Assembly: GCA_037481615.1 (NCBI GenBank)
Contig: JBBFLI010000003.1
Reading direction: 5' to 3' (one strand)
Source: SpSt-501 sp037481615
GTDB lineage: Bacteria > Desulfobacterota > Desulfobacteria > Desulfobacterales > SpSt-501
DNA: 64,000 bases
Of this stretch, positions 33,914-42,991 are shown piece by piece. Under the pieces are notes generated by a model. It searched no databases. It was given only the letters and a program-made list of their open reading frames with translations, and was not told the origin of the DNA. Numbering within the stretch: the first letter of the stretch is position 1; every line of letters begins with the position of its first letter. Position numbers and translations under genes: made by a program.

Positions 33914-33946
33914 GGCTTCCCGCAGGCCGGGTGCCGGCGGGAAGCC
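33914..33946 (+). promoter_or_regulatory. Intercistronic hairpin in the TRAP operon
   Basis: Arms GGCTTCCCGC (33914-33923) and GCGGGAAGCC (33937-33946) form a perfect 10-bp stem between dctP and dctQ. No T-run follows. Such hairpins after receptor genes usually protect the receptor mRNA from 3' decay and lower expression of the permease. Confidence 0.6.
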
Positions 33947-33977
33947 GTTACGCCCTCCCTTCAGGAATCCGGATCCG

Positions 33978-34481
33978 GTGTATAAGGCTCTCAGACGGCT
34001 GGTCCATGGGGTGGAAGTCGGCATCACGGTGTGGTCCTGGTCGGTGACGCTCGGGCTGACGCTGCTCATCGTCGCGGACATTTTCCTGCGCTATTTCTTC
34101 TCGCGCCCCCTGCCCGCCACCTGGGAGATCGGCGAGCTCTGCATGCCCCATGTCGTCTTTTTGCCCTTCGCCTTTGCGCTGACCCGGGGCAGCCACGTCC
34201 GGGTGGCCATGCTGACCCGCCGGATCTCGGCCGAAAATCAACGCCGCCTGCGGATCGCGACCAACCTCCTCTCCGCCGCCCTGGGGGGGGTCCTCACCCT
34301 GTACAGCTGGCGCTACTTCTCCTTTTCCTTTTCGATCCGCGAGGACATGCTCGCCGCGGTGAGACTCATGTGGTGGTGGGGCAAGATCGCCATGCCGGTG
34401 GGCATGGCGATCTTCACCCTGCGCTATCTCCTGGACACGGTGGACCTCTGGCGGGCGGAAGGGGCCTTCAAGGATTCCTGA
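33978..34481 (+). CDS. dctQ: TRAP transporter small permease (DctQ)
   Basis: Four-helix DctQ subunit of 167 residues, translated from a GTG. Hydrophobic segments lie near 19-37, 54-72, 92-110 and 130-150, and the conserved TWEIGELCMPHVVFLP and LTRGSHVRVAML elements are present. It joins the large permease to form the inner-membrane transporter. The gap to dctM is four bases. Confidence 0.9.
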   Translation: MYKALRRLVHGVEVGITVWSWSVTLGLTLLIVADIFLRYFFSRPLPATWEIGELCMPHVVFLPFAFALTRGSHVRVAMLTRRISAENQRRLRIATNLLSAALGGVLTLYSWRYFSFSFSIREDMLAAVRLMWWWGKIAMPVGMAIFTLRYLLDTVDLWRAEGAFKDS

Positions 34482-34485
34482 CGCG

Positions 34486-35826
34486 ATGGATGCGGTTCTT
34501 CTTGGAGTGGCGGGGGTCGTCCTGCTGCTGGTTCTGCTCCTGGCCGGCATGCATGTCGGCATGGCCCTGATCCTTACCGGGTTTTTCGGTTTGACCACCG
34601 TTCTCGGCCCGGAGCGCGCGCTCGAGATGAGCGTCAGCGCGATCTACGGGAAAATTTCCGGAACGGCCCTCGTCACCCTGCCCCTTTTCATCCTCGTCGG
34701 ATACCTCGCCTCCGGCGGCGGGATCAGCCGGGACATCTACGCCAGTTTGGAGCTGCTCGTCGGCCGCTTCCGCAGCGGCCTGGGGATGGCGACGGTTCTC
34801 GCCTGCACGGCCTTCGGCACGGTTTGTGGTTCCTCGCTTGTCACCGCCGCCGTTTTTGCCAAGATCAGCGCGCCGGAGATGCGTGCGCGGGGCTACGAGA
34901 AAGGCTTCGCCTACGGCATCTGCGCCGCGGCGGGTTCGATCGGCATGCTCATCCCCCCCTCGATCCTGGCGATCGTCTACGGCATGCTCTCGGGCGTGTC
35001 GATCGGGAAACTCCTGATCGCGGGCATCGTCCCCGGCATCCTCTGGACCGTTCTGTTTTGCATCGCGATCGCCCTCTACCCGAAAATCCGCCCGCAGGCG
35101 ATTCGGCCGCCCGCATCGACGCCGCCGATCCCCCTGAGCCGCAAACTCCTCAGCCTGCGCGCGTGGTGGCCGATCGGGGTCTCGGGCGGGATCATTTTCG
35201 GCGGGATCTACGGGGGCGTTTTCACCCCGACCGAGGCCTCGGCCGTGGCGGCCTTCGTCCTCTTCGTGATTTACCTCTACCGCGGGTTCTTCCGCGGACG
35301 CGATCGGGGATGGAGCGAGCGCTTTCGGGAACTCTATGAGATCTTGAACGAAACCGCCACCACCTCCGCCATGATCTTTCTCGTCCTCGGGGCGGCGACC
35401 GTCTTTTCCAATTTCACCGTCCTCACCGGATTGACCACGCGGCTGAGCGACTACGTCATCGGCATGGGACTTTCCCCGATGAGCCTGGTCATCGCCTTCG
35501 CCTTGGTCTATCTGCTGCTCGGCTGTTTCATCGACAGCATCTCGATGCTCAGCATCACCGTGAGCCTCTTCAACCCCATCGTGAACGCCGCCGGCATCGA
35601 TGCCATCTGGTATGCCGTGGTGGTCATCCTGGCGATCGAGGTCGGCTTCATCACGCCTCCATTCGGGATCAACCTCTACTCCGTGCTGGGCGTGGCCGAA
35701 AAGGACGTCGAGATCAAGGACCTCATGGTGGGAACGTTCCCCTTCCTGATCGCCGAGCTGCTGAGCATCGTGATCATTCTTCTCTTTCCGGCGCTGACGA
35801 CCTACCTGCCCGCTTTCGTTCGTTGA
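34486..35826 (+). CDS. dctM: TRAP transporter large permease (DctM)
   Basis: Twelve-helix DctM subunit of 446 residues, the gradient-driven transport channel of the system. Family motifs include FGTVCGSSLVTAAVFAKI, AAAGSIGMLIPPSILAIVYG, TPTEASAVAAF and the late EVGFITPPFGINLYSVLGVA. It is the last gene of the operon that begins at 29150; a roughly 190-base gap follows before the ketoacyl synthase gene. Confidence 0.93.
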   Translation: MDAVLLGVAGVVLLLVLLLAGMHVGMALILTGFFGLTTVLGPERALEMSVSAIYGKISGTALVTLPLFILVGYLASGGGISRDIYASLELLVGRFRSGLGMATVLACTAFGTVCGSSLVTAAVFAKISAPEMRARGYEKGFAYGICAAAGSIGMLIPPSILAIVYGMLSGVSIGKLLIAGIVPGILWTVLFCIAIALYPKIRPQAIRPPASTPPIPLSRKLLSLRAWWPIGVSGGIIFGGIYGGVFTPTEASAVAAFVLFVIYLYRGFFRGRDRGWSERFRELYEILNETATTSAMIFLVLGAATVFSNFTVLTGLTTRLSDYVIGMGLSPMSLVIAFALVYLLLGCFIDSISMLSITVSLFNPIVNAAGIDAIWYAVVVILAIEVGFITPPFGINLYSVLGVAEKDVEIKDLMVGTFPFLIAELLSIVIILLFPALTTYLPAFVR

Positions 35827-36018
35827 CCCGGCGGGCCGCTTCCCGCGGGGGGTTCCGCAAGAGAAGTCCGGTTTCGAACGCCTCTTGCGGGACCATTGCC
35901 GGGCGCCACCCGGGGTTGGGCCGGTGGAGGAGCGGAGAATCCCATTCTTCTGTTGATCGCAATGCCGTAAAAGGTTATAAAATCGAATTCCCCATAGAGG
36001 AGTCGGTGTGTATTCATC

Positions 36019-37086
36019 ATGGCCGCATTGCGATCGATCATCACGGCGACAGGCAGCTACATCCCCCCTTTGAGGGTCCCGAACGAACGTTTTCTCGAAA
36101 ACACCTTTTTCGACGCCCGGGGAAAGAGAATCGAGAAGACCAACCCCGAGATCATCCGCAAGCTCCACGAGATCACGGGCATCGAGGAGCGGCGCTACGC
36201 GCCGGCGGATCTCTGCGCCTCGGACATGGCCGCCGCCGCCGCTGAGGCCGCCCTCGAGGGGATCGACCGCGAAAGCCTCGACTACATCATCGTCGCCCAC
36301 AACTTCGGGGACGTGAAAAACGGAAGCCTCCGTAGCGATACCGTCCCCACGCTCGCCTCCCGGGTGAAGCACCGCCTCGGCATCCGCAACCCCTACACCG
36401 TCGCCTTCGACTTGCCCTTCGGCTGCCCCGGGTGGCTCCAGGGCATGATCACCGCCGACTGCTTCATCCGCGCGGGCGTTGCCCGGCGCATTCTTGTCAT
36501 CGGAACGGAGACGCTGGGGCGGATCGCCGACCCGCACGACGTGGACAGCATGATTTACTCCGACGGCGCGGGGGCGACCCTCCTCGAGGGTCGGCCGGGG
36601 GAGGCGGGGATCGTCTCGCATCTGGCGCGCACCGACGCCGTCGACCACGCCTATCTGCTGCACATGGGGGGGTCCTACAACCCGGCGAAGAACGGCGGCG
36701 AGCTCTACATCAAGATGAACGGCCACGAGATCTACAAGTACGCCGTCAAGACCGTCCCGCTCGTGGTCAAACAGAACCTCGAGTCCTCGGGGATCGCCCT
36801 CGAGGAGGTCAAGAAGATCCTCGTCCACCAGGCGAACGAAAAGCTCGATGCGGCGATCATCCGGCGGCTCTTCGAACTCTACCGCGTGCGCGAGATCCCC
36901 GCCGACATCATGCCGATGATCATCTCCTGGGCGGGGAACAGCTCGGTCGCCACCTTGCCCACGCTGCTCGACCTCATCCTGCGCGGCCGGCTGGACGGAC
37001 ATCGCCTCCACCCCGGGGATATCGTCGTCTTCGCCTCCGTCGGGGCGGGCATGAACGTCAATTCGATGATCTACCGCATGCCCTGA
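36019..37086 (+). CDS. fabH: 3-oxoacyl-ACP synthase III-like (FabH)
   Basis: Thiolase-fold condensing enzyme of 355 residues. The active-site triad is intact: Cys in FGCPGWLQG (near 136), His in HQANEKL (near 275) and Asn in WAGNSSVATLP (near 310). KAS III enzymes start fatty acid or polyketide chains from acyl-CoA. This copy is monocistronic, with no fab or acp gene beside it, so a dedicated role (olefin, signal or secondary lipid) is possible. An AT-rich promoter-like stretch with GAGGAG-type sequence lies just upstream. The C terminus VGAGMNVNSMIYR is typical. Confidence 0.92.
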   Translation: MAALRSIITATGSYIPPLRVPNERFLENTFFDARGKRIEKTNPEIIRKLHEITGIEERRYAPADLCASDMAAAAAEAALEGIDRESLDYIIVAHNFGDVKNGSLRSDTVPTLASRVKHRLGIRNPYTVAFDLPFGCPGWLQGMITADCFIRAGVARRILVIGTETLGRIADPHDVDSMIYSDGAGATLLEGRPGEAGIVSHLARTDAVDHAYLLHMGGSYNPAKNGGELYIKMNGHEIYKYAVKTVPLVVKQNLESSGIALEEVKKILVHQANEKLDAAIIRRLFELYRVREIPADIMPMIISWAGNSSVATLPTLLDLILRGRLDGHRLHPGDIVVFASVGAGMNVNSMIYRMP

Positions 37087-37176
37087 AACGGCCCCCGCGC
37101 CGCCCCCCCCTGCCTCCTTTTCCGCTTCGCGCTTCGTTTCTGAACGCCGTCTCATCCGATCCATAACGCTCGATGT

Positions 37177-37197
37177 TTTATGAATTTTGTTCATAAA
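37177..37197. promoter_or_regulatory. Perfect palindrome upstream of the GntR gene
   Basis: Two perfect 8-base arms, TTTATGAA and TTCATAAA, are separated by five bases in a sharply AT-rich stretch about 100 bases before the GntR start. The dyad size suits a GntR/FCD dimer and suggests autoregulation and control of the long operon downstream. Confidence 0.55.
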
Positions 37198-37292
37198 TAT
37201 ATTTTTTCATATTTTTCTTGACTCCCTCTCCATCCCCTTGCTATCAGCCGCGCAGGTCCTCTCCGCCGCCCCCCTTGCCCGGGAGCCGCACC

Positions 37293-38048
37293 TTGTCCAG
37301 GCCTTCGCTCGCCGACCAGGCTTACGCAAACCTCAAAAACTGGGTGGTGCACCACCGCCTCAAACCCGGCGCGCAGCTCCGCGTGGGGGATCTCGCCCGG
37401 GCGCTCCAGATGAGCCCGACCCCTGTGCGCGAGGCGCTCAGCATGCTCGAAAAAGAGCAGCTGATCGCGCGTGAACCGCGGCGGGGCTTTCGCGTGTCCG
37501 CACTCGATCTCGACGGGGTGGCCGATCTCTACGACCTGCGGATCGCCCTCGAGGCGCTGGCCGCGCGGCTGGCGGCGAAGCGCTTGACCCCCTCCGATCG
37601 CCGCGGACTCTCCCAGCTCCTTGCCGATGTCGAGCGTTGCCTCGAAGGCGGCGACAAGCCGCGCCTGCTCGACCTCGAGCAGGATTTCCACATCCTCATC
37701 TTCGAGGCGAGCCGCAACCGCCCGCTGGCCGAGATGGGCCGGACGATCCTCGGCCGGATCTGGATGATCCAGAACGTGAACCTCATGACGACCGACCATC
37801 TCCACCAGGCCCACCCCCAGCACCTGGGAATCTTCCAGGCGATCGAGGGCGGTGACGCCCGCCGGGCGGAGATCCTGATGCGGCGGCACCTCGCCTTCGC
37901 CCGGCAGTTCGTTCTCTCCCGGCTGCGGCGCAAGGACGATCTGCTTTCCCACATCCTGCTCGGCTTCGAGGACGGCCCGGTGTCCGGCCCCGGCGGGGAG
38001 AGGCGGGGGGTCGCTTCGCGCCGGAGGGTCTGCGCGGCGGGCCCCTGA
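37293..38048 (+). CDS. GntR-family (FCD) transcriptional regulator
   Basis: Ligand-responsive regulator of 251 residues. The DNA-binding half has the GntR winged helix: LRVGDLARALQMSPTPVREA (about 29-48) and the wing LIAREPRRGFRVS. The FCD sensor follows, with DLYDLRIALEALAARLAA and DLEQDFHILIFEASRN, and metal/ligand histidines in the last third. A TTG start at 37293 is chosen because GGGAG precedes it; an upstream in-frame TTG lacks a site and gives a Pro-rich leader. It heads the large operon that ends near 52.7 kb. Sequence suggests control by a small carboxylate. Confidence 0.88.
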   Translation: MSRPSLADQAYANLKNWVVHHRLKPGAQLRVGDLARALQMSPTPVREALSMLEKEQLIAREPRRGFRVSALDLDGVADLYDLRIALEALAARLAAKRLTPSDRRGLSQLLADVERCLEGGDKPRLLDLEQDFHILIFEASRNRPLAEMGRTILGRIWMIQNVNLMTTDHLHQAHPQHLGIFQAIEGGDARRAEILMRRHLAFARQFVLSRLRRKDDLLSHILLGFEDGPVSGPGGERRGVASRRRVCAAGP

Positions 38049-38060
38049 AGGAGGGAATTC

Positions 38061-39134
38061 ATGCAGGCCAAGGCCGTGGTCGTGACGGCGCCGGGACAGC
38101 TCGAGCCGCGGGAATTCCCGGTCGGCGAGCCGGCCCCCGGCGAGGTCCTGGTGCGCACGCGGGCGACCTCGGTCTGCGCAACGGACGTCAAAGTCTACCA
38201 CGGTCAGGTCGGCCGCGCGAGATTCCCCCTGATCATGGGCCACGAGTTCGTGGGCGAGGTCGTGGCCGCCGGCCGCGAGGCGGCCGCACGCTTCGGCCTG
38301 AAGGAAGGCGACCGGGTGACCCCCGAGCCCTATATCCCCTGCGGCCGTTGCGCCTGGTGCCGCACCGAACACCACTACCACAACTGCCCCGACGTGCGTC
38401 TCTACGGGATTTCGATCCCGTGCGACCGGCCGCCGCACTTGGGCGGCGGATACGCCGAATACGTGACCCTGGTCGAGGGAAGCCTGCTGCACCGGGTCGA
38501 TCCGGAGACCCCGGATCTCGCGGCCTGCCTTTCTTCGGTCGTGGGAAACGGCTTCCGCTGGGTGAAGACGCTGGGGGAGGCGGGCTACGGGACCCGCCTG
38601 GTGATCAGCGGCGCGGGCTCGCAGGGGCTGTGCACGCTCGCCGCGGCGATCGCCTGCGGGGTCGGGCCGATCGTCCTTCTCGGGCTTGCCGCGGACGAGA
38701 CCCGCTTTGCGCTCGCCCGCGAGTTCGGCGCCGAGCACATCGTCGCCGTCGACCGCGCGGACCCCCTCGAGGCGGTGCCCGATCTCCTGGGGGGGGCACC
38801 CGATGTCGTGATCGAGACCTCGGGGGCGCCCGCGGCGATCCGCACGGCGATCCGGCTCGTCCGCCCCTCGGGCCGGGTCGTCGCCATCGGGCTCTCGGGC
38901 GGCCGGGAGACGCCGGTCGCCTTCGACGATCTCGTCTGGCGGGATGTGAGCGTCGTCTGCGGCAAGGGGCAGGCCGGAAACGTCGCCGACGCCGTGCGCC
39001 TGATCGACGCGCGGCGCTTTCCTTTCGAGAAGATCAACAACACGGTCTTCCGCCTGGAGGATCTCGCGAAAGCTCTTGCGGCAACCGAGCAGCCGCCCCC
39101 CGGCTTCATCAAGGCGGCGGTCGTCTTCGATTGA
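38061..39134 (+). CDS. Zinc-dependent alcohol dehydrogenase (MDR family)
   Basis: Medium-chain dehydrogenase/reductase of 357 residues. The catalytic zinc region is VCATDVKVYHGQ followed by GHEFVGEV, and the structural zinc cysteines are in CGRCAWCRTEHHYHNC. The nucleotide fold reads VISGAGSQGLCTLAAAIACG, and AADETRFALAREFGAEH is typical. Such enzymes oxidise polyols, threonine or butanediol with NAD. Position right after the GntR gene and before the TRAP transporter points to oxidation of the transported substrate, giving a ketone for the 2-oxoacid/acetoin complex. Confidence 0.9.
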   Translation: MQAKAVVVTAPGQLEPREFPVGEPAPGEVLVRTRATSVCATDVKVYHGQVGRARFPLIMGHEFVGEVVAAGREAAARFGLKEGDRVTPEPYIPCGRCAWCRTEHHYHNCPDVRLYGISIPCDRPPHLGGGYAEYVTLVEGSLLHRVDPETPDLAACLSSVVGNGFRWVKTLGEAGYGTRLVISGAGSQGLCTLAAAIACGVGPIVLLGLAADETRFALAREFGAEHIVAVDRADPLEAVPDLLGGAPDVVIETSGAPAAIRTAIRLVRPSGRVVAIGLSGGRETPVAFDDLVWRDVSVVCGKGQAGNVADAVRLIDARRFPFEKINNTVFRLEDLAKALAATEQPPPGFIKAAVVFD

Positions 39135-39209
39135 GAAAAACCCCGGCGTTCGGCGCGCGGCCGTTTGGAGCTCGCCCCGCGCCCGGCGTCCCAACGGAAA
39201 GGAGGAAGC

Positions 39210-40253
39210 ATGAAGAAGCGGGTTTGGATCGGGTTGGTGTGCCTGCTCACGCTCGCCCTGGCGGCGGGGCCGCTGCAGGCGGCGGACAAGGTCTTCAAGT
39301 GGAAAGGGGAATCCTGCTTCGGGATCGCCTCGCCGCTCGGCAAGCACACGATCGTCCTCTGGAAAAACTACGCCGAGGCGATGAGCGGCGGAAGGCTCCA
39401 GCTCACGCTGCACGATGCGGGCGAGATCGTCCCGCCGACCAAGATCTACGACGCCGTGCGCGACGGCATGCTCGACTTCGGGCTGAACACCCCGGCCTGG
39501 CAGAAGGGCAAGTACCCGGCGGGCGATCTCTTCTACACGCTGCCGGGCGGGGTCCTCGAGATGAACGACCTGATCGTCTGGATGTACGGCGCGGGCGGAA
39601 AGCAGCTCGCCCAGGAGATGTACGGCGACGAGCTGATCGTCTTCCCCCTGGGCCTGACCCCGCCGGAGGAGGTATGGTCGAAGAAGCCGGTGAAGACGCT
39701 CGCCGACATCAAGGGGCTCAAGATCCGCGCGGCAGGCCTCAGCATGGATCTCTGGGAGAAGCTCGGGGCCTCGGTCGTTCTCCTTGCGGGCGGCGAGGTG
39801 GTCCCCGGACTGCAGCGCGGCCTGATCGACGCGGCCGAGATGCTCGAGGCCTCCTACGACATGAGCCTCGGCCTGCACGAGGTCTGCAAGTACCGCTTCG
39901 GGCCGCCGGTGCACATGTCGAACAACATCTTCCAGCTCATCATCAAGACCAAGTCCTGGAAGGAACTTCCCGCCGATCTCCAGGCGATCGTCGAGAAGGC
40001 GGCGCTTGCGGCCACGATTCAGGGATACGCCGATTTCTGGCAGGACACGATCGCCGCCAACAAGAAGCTCGAGGCCTACGGCACGGTCACGACCAAGCTC
40101 TCGAAGGAGGACCAGGCCAAGACGCGCGAGATCACGATGCAGATCATCGACGAGAAATCGGCCAAAGACCCCTTCTTCAAGAAGGTCTGGGAGTCGCAGA
40201 AGAAGTTCATCCAGGAGTTCCGGCCCTACTACGACTTCACCAAGTTCGACTGA
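39210..40253 (+). CDS. dctP: TRAP transporter solute-binding protein (DctP)
   Basis: Periplasmic receptor of 347 residues with a signal peptide (VWIGLVCLLTLALAAGPLQA, cleaved near residue 25). The ATG at 39210 lies just behind AAAGGAGG. DctP motifs include WKNYAEAMSGGRLQLTLHDA and the SKKPVKTLADIKGLKIRA linker region, where the ligand arginine is expected. It supplies the DctQM permease encoded next; the substrate is probably a hydroxy or oxo compound handled by the flanking dehydrogenases. Confidence 0.92.
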   Translation: MKKRVWIGLVCLLTLALAAGPLQAADKVFKWKGESCFGIASPLGKHTIVLWKNYAEAMSGGRLQLTLHDAGEIVPPTKIYDAVRDGMLDFGLNTPAWQKGKYPAGDLFYTLPGGVLEMNDLIVWMYGAGGKQLAQEMYGDELIVFPLGLTPPEEVWSKKPVKTLADIKGLKIRAAGLSMDLWEKLGASVVLLAGGEVVPGLQRGLIDAAEMLEASYDMSLGLHEVCKYRFGPPVHMSNNIFQLIIKTKSWKELPADLQAIVEKAALAATIQGYADFWQDTIAANKKLEAYGTVTTKLSKEDQAKTREITMQIIDEKSAKDPFFKKVWESQKKFIQEFRPYYDFTKFD

Positions 40254-40280
40254 TGGCCGACGCCGACGTCGCCTGAAACC

Positions 40281-40322
40281 GCGGCCGCCGGGGAAGGAAG
40301 CCGCCTTCCCCCCGGCGGCCGC
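40281..40322 (+). promoter_or_regulatory. Intercistronic hairpin between dctP and dctQ
   Basis: Complementary arms of about 17 bases (40281-40297 and 40304-40322) give a very stable GC hairpin without a T-run. It occupies the same place as the hairpin in the TRAP operon at 33.9 kb and may stabilise the receptor mRNA. Confidence 0.6.
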
Positions 40323-40339
40323 CGCGGAGACCCCGAGCG

Positions 40340-40843
40340 ATGCGTTTCTTCAAGATCATCGACGGCCTGAGCCGCGTGACGGGCCATCTCGCCGCCTGGC
40401 TCGTGATCCCCCTGCTCCTGGTCGTCGTGCATGAGGTGGTGGCGCGCCATGTCTTTAATGCGCCCACCGGCTGGGGCTACGACACGAGCTGGATGCTCTT
40501 CTCGGCCCAGTTCCTGATCGGCGGGGCCTACACCCTGCTCCAGAAAAACCACATCCGCATCGACATCGTCTACAACCTCCTCTCCGAGCGGGCGAAGGTC
40601 GTCTACGACCTGATCATCTACACGCTCTTTTTCCTCGTGCCGTCCGTGCTCTTCACCTGGGCGGGCTATCGCTTTGCGGCCGAGGCCTTCGCCGCAAACG
40701 AAAAGCTCTCCACGACCAACTGGTTCTTCCCCTCGGGGCCGCCGAAGAGCCTGATCCCGATCGGCTTCTTCCTGCTCGGCCTCCAGGCCGTCTCCGAGAT
40801 CGCGCGCTGCATCCGGACCCTGCGCGCAGGGAGGTCCGCATGA
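40340..40843 (+). CDS. dctQ: TRAP transporter small permease (DctQ)
   Basis: Four-helix DctQ subunit of 167 residues with helices near 16-34, 52-68, 92-110 and 134-153. AWLVIPLLLVVVHEVVARHV and TLLQKNHIRIDIVYNLL are family motifs. Its stop overlaps the DctM start (ATGA), so the two permease subunits are coupled. Confidence 0.9.
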   Translation: MRFFKIIDGLSRVTGHLAAWLVIPLLLVVVHEVVARHVFNAPTGWGYDTSWMLFSAQFLIGGAYTLLQKNHIRIDIVYNLLSERAKVVYDLIIYTLFFLVPSVLFTWAGYRFAAEAFAANEKLSTTNWFFPSGPPKSLIPIGFFLLGLQAVSEIARCIRTLRAGRSA

Positions 40844-42165
40844 TCCCCGACCAGGCCGCGGCCGTGATCATGATGGGACTGCTCCTGCTGTTCGTGATCG
40901 GGGGCGTGCACCTTGCCTTCGCGCTCCTGCTGCTCGCGATCGGCTTCGGCTTCGCCTACATGGGGCCGATGATCTTTCAGATGTCGATGCTCTCCTTTTT
41001 CGGCACCATGGAGAGCGAGGAGCTGATCGCCGTCCCTCTTTTCGTCTTCATGGGGACGATCCTCGAGAAGACCGAGGTCGCCGAGAACGTCTACCAGACG
41101 CTCTACGAGCTCTTCGGGCCGGTGCGGGGGGGACTCGCCTTCGCCACCATCCTCACCTGCACGGTCTTCGCCGCCTGCACGGGGGTGATCGCGGCGACCG
41201 TGACCACGATGACGCTGCTCGCCGTGCCGGCGATGCTCAAGCGCAACTACAACAAGGGGCTCGCCACGGGCGTCGTCTGCGCCGGCGGCAGCCTGGGGAT
41301 CCTGATCCCGCCGAGCGTCATGCTCGTCATGTACGGGCCCATGGCGAACCTCTCGGTCGCCAAGCTCTTCGCCGCAGCCCTCTTCCCGGGGCTCCTGCTT
41401 TCCGGGCTCTATCTCCTCTACATCGGGATCGGCGCCTGGCTGAACCCCAGGCTCGCCCCGGCCATCTCCCGCGAGGAGATGCCCCGGCGCGACCGGCGCT
41501 TCTGGCTCCGCGCCGTCTGGCAGATGGTCCCGACCGTGCTTCTGATCGTGGCCGTCCTGGGCTCGATCATCGAGGGGGTCGCCTCCCCGACCGAGGCTTC
41601 GGGGGTCGGGGCCTTCTGCGCGCTCGCGCTCGCCGCCTGCTACCGCAAGCTCACCTTCGCCAACCTCAAGGCCGCGGCGCAGACGACGCTTCTTGTGACG
41701 GCGATGGTCTTCTTCATCATCATCGGCGCCGGCGTCTTCAATTCCGTGTTTCTCTTCCTGGGCGGGGGCGAGCTCGTGAAAAGCATGCTCCTCGGGCTTC
41801 CTTTCGGGCGCTGGTTCATCCTCGGCGTGATGATGTTCACGCTCTTCATCGGCGGGTTTTTCATCTCCTGGCAGGGCCTGCTCTACATCGTCGTGCCCAT
41901 CTTTCTCCCGATCTCCTCGGCCCTGCAGTTCGATCCCCTCTGGTTTGCCATCCTGGTGTGCGTGAACCTGCAGATGTCGTTTCTGACGCCGCCCTTCGCC
42001 TATGCCATCTTCTTCGTGAAAGGGGCCTCGCCGCCCGAGATCAAGACGACCGACATCTACAAGGGGGTCGTGCCTTTCGTGCTGCTGCAGATGGCGGGGC
42101 TTGCGATCTGCATGATCTTCCCCGAGATCGTGCTCTGGCTGCCGCGGGTGACCCTCGGCGGCTGA
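40840..42165 (+). CDS. dctM: TRAP transporter large permease (DctM)
   Basis: DctM subunit of 441 residues with twelve helices. It keeps TVFAACTGVIAATVTTMTLL, CAGGSLGILIPPSVMLVMYG, SPTEASGVGAFCAL and the late LTPPFAYAIFFVKG. It carries the ligand across the inner membrane, driven by an ion gradient. The following SDR gene starts about 30 bases downstream, so the transporter and enzymes are cotranscribed. Confidence 0.93.
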   Translation: MIPDQAAAVIMMGLLLLFVIGGVHLAFALLLLAIGFGFAYMGPMIFQMSMLSFFGTMESEELIAVPLFVFMGTILEKTEVAENVYQTLYELFGPVRGGLAFATILTCTVFAACTGVIAATVTTMTLLAVPAMLKRNYNKGLATGVVCAGGSLGILIPPSVMLVMYGPMANLSVAKLFAAALFPGLLLSGLYLLYIGIGAWLNPRLAPAISREEMPRRDRRFWLRAVWQMVPTVLLIVAVLGSIIEGVASPTEASGVGAFCALALAACYRKLTFANLKAAAQTTLLVTAMVFFIIIGAGVFNSVFLFLGGGELVKSMLLGLPFGRWFILGVMMFTLFIGGFFISWQGLLYIVVPIFLPISSALQFDPLWFAILVCVNLQMSFLTPPFAYAIFFVKGASPPEIKTTDIYKGVVPFVLLQMAGLAICMIFPEIVLWLPRVTLGG

Positions 42166-42196
42166 GGCGGCGGGGGTCGAGAAAGAGGGCGCCACC

Positions 42197-42964
42197 ATGG
42201 GCTGGACCCTTTCGCTGGACGGGCGGTGCGGGATCGTGACCGGGGCGGCAAGCGGGATCGGCCGCGCGGCCGCGCGGCATGTCGCCGCGATGGGCGCCGA
42301 TCTGCTGCTCGTGGACGTGGATGGGGCGCGCCTGGAGGAGGCCGTATCCGAGATCCGGGCGGCGGCGCCCCAGCGCCGCATCGCGGCCGCCCGCGCGGAC
42401 GCGGCCTGCGAGCCCGAGGTCCGCGCCGCGGTCGAAAGAGCCGTTTCCGCTTTCGGCGCGCTCGATTTCCTGGTGAACGGCCACGGCATCCTGCGACGCA
42501 CGGCCTTCGCGGGGATCGGCCCCGAGGAGTGGGATCTCGTCCTGGCGGTCAACCTGCGCGGCTGCTTTCTCTTCTGCCGCGAGGTGATCCCGCACCTGCT
42601 GCAGCGGGGAAAGGGGGCGATCGTGAACGTCGCCTCGCTCGCCGGGCGGACCTGCAGCATTCTCGGGGGAGCCCACTACACGGCGTCGAAGCACGGGCTG
42701 GTCGGTCTCTCCCGGCATCTCGCCCGCGAGTACGCGCGGCAGGGGATCCGCGTCAACGCCTTCTGCCCCGGGGCGACCCTCACCCCGATGACGCGCTCCA
42801 CCACGACGCCCGAGGAACTCGAGCGCGTGGCGGCCTCCATCCCGCGCGGCCGCTGGGCGGAGCCCGAGGAACAGGCCTGGGTCATCGGGTTCCTCCTGAG
42901 CGATGCCGCGGCGAACATCACCGGGGCCTGCATCGACGCAAACGGCGGCTCGCTGATGATTTAG
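42197..42964 (+). CDS. Short-chain dehydrogenase/reductase
   Basis: Classical SDR of 255 residues. The nucleotide motif is TGAASGIG (residues 15-22) with an acidic residue after strand 2 (VDVD) that favours NAD(H). NVASLAG and the catalytic YTASK are present, and the C-terminal ACIDANGG is common in 3-oxoacyl or polyol dehydrogenases. It is placed between the TRAP transporter and the dehydrogenase complex, so it is probably a catabolic alcohol or hydroxyketone dehydrogenase. Confidence 0.9.
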   Translation: MGWTLSLDGRCGIVTGAASGIGRAAARHVAAMGADLLLVDVDGARLEEAVSEIRAAAPQRRIAAARADAACEPEVRAAVERAVSAFGALDFLVNGHGILRRTAFAGIGPEEWDLVLAVNLRGCFLFCREVIPHLLQRGKGAIVNVASLAGRTCSILGGAHYTASKHGLVGLSRHLAREYARQGIRVNAFCPGATLTPMTRSTTTPEELERVAASIPRGRWAEPEEQAWVIGFLLSDAAANITGACIDANGGSLMI

Positions 42965-42991
42965 CGCGGCCGTCGAAGGGGGTGAAACGAG

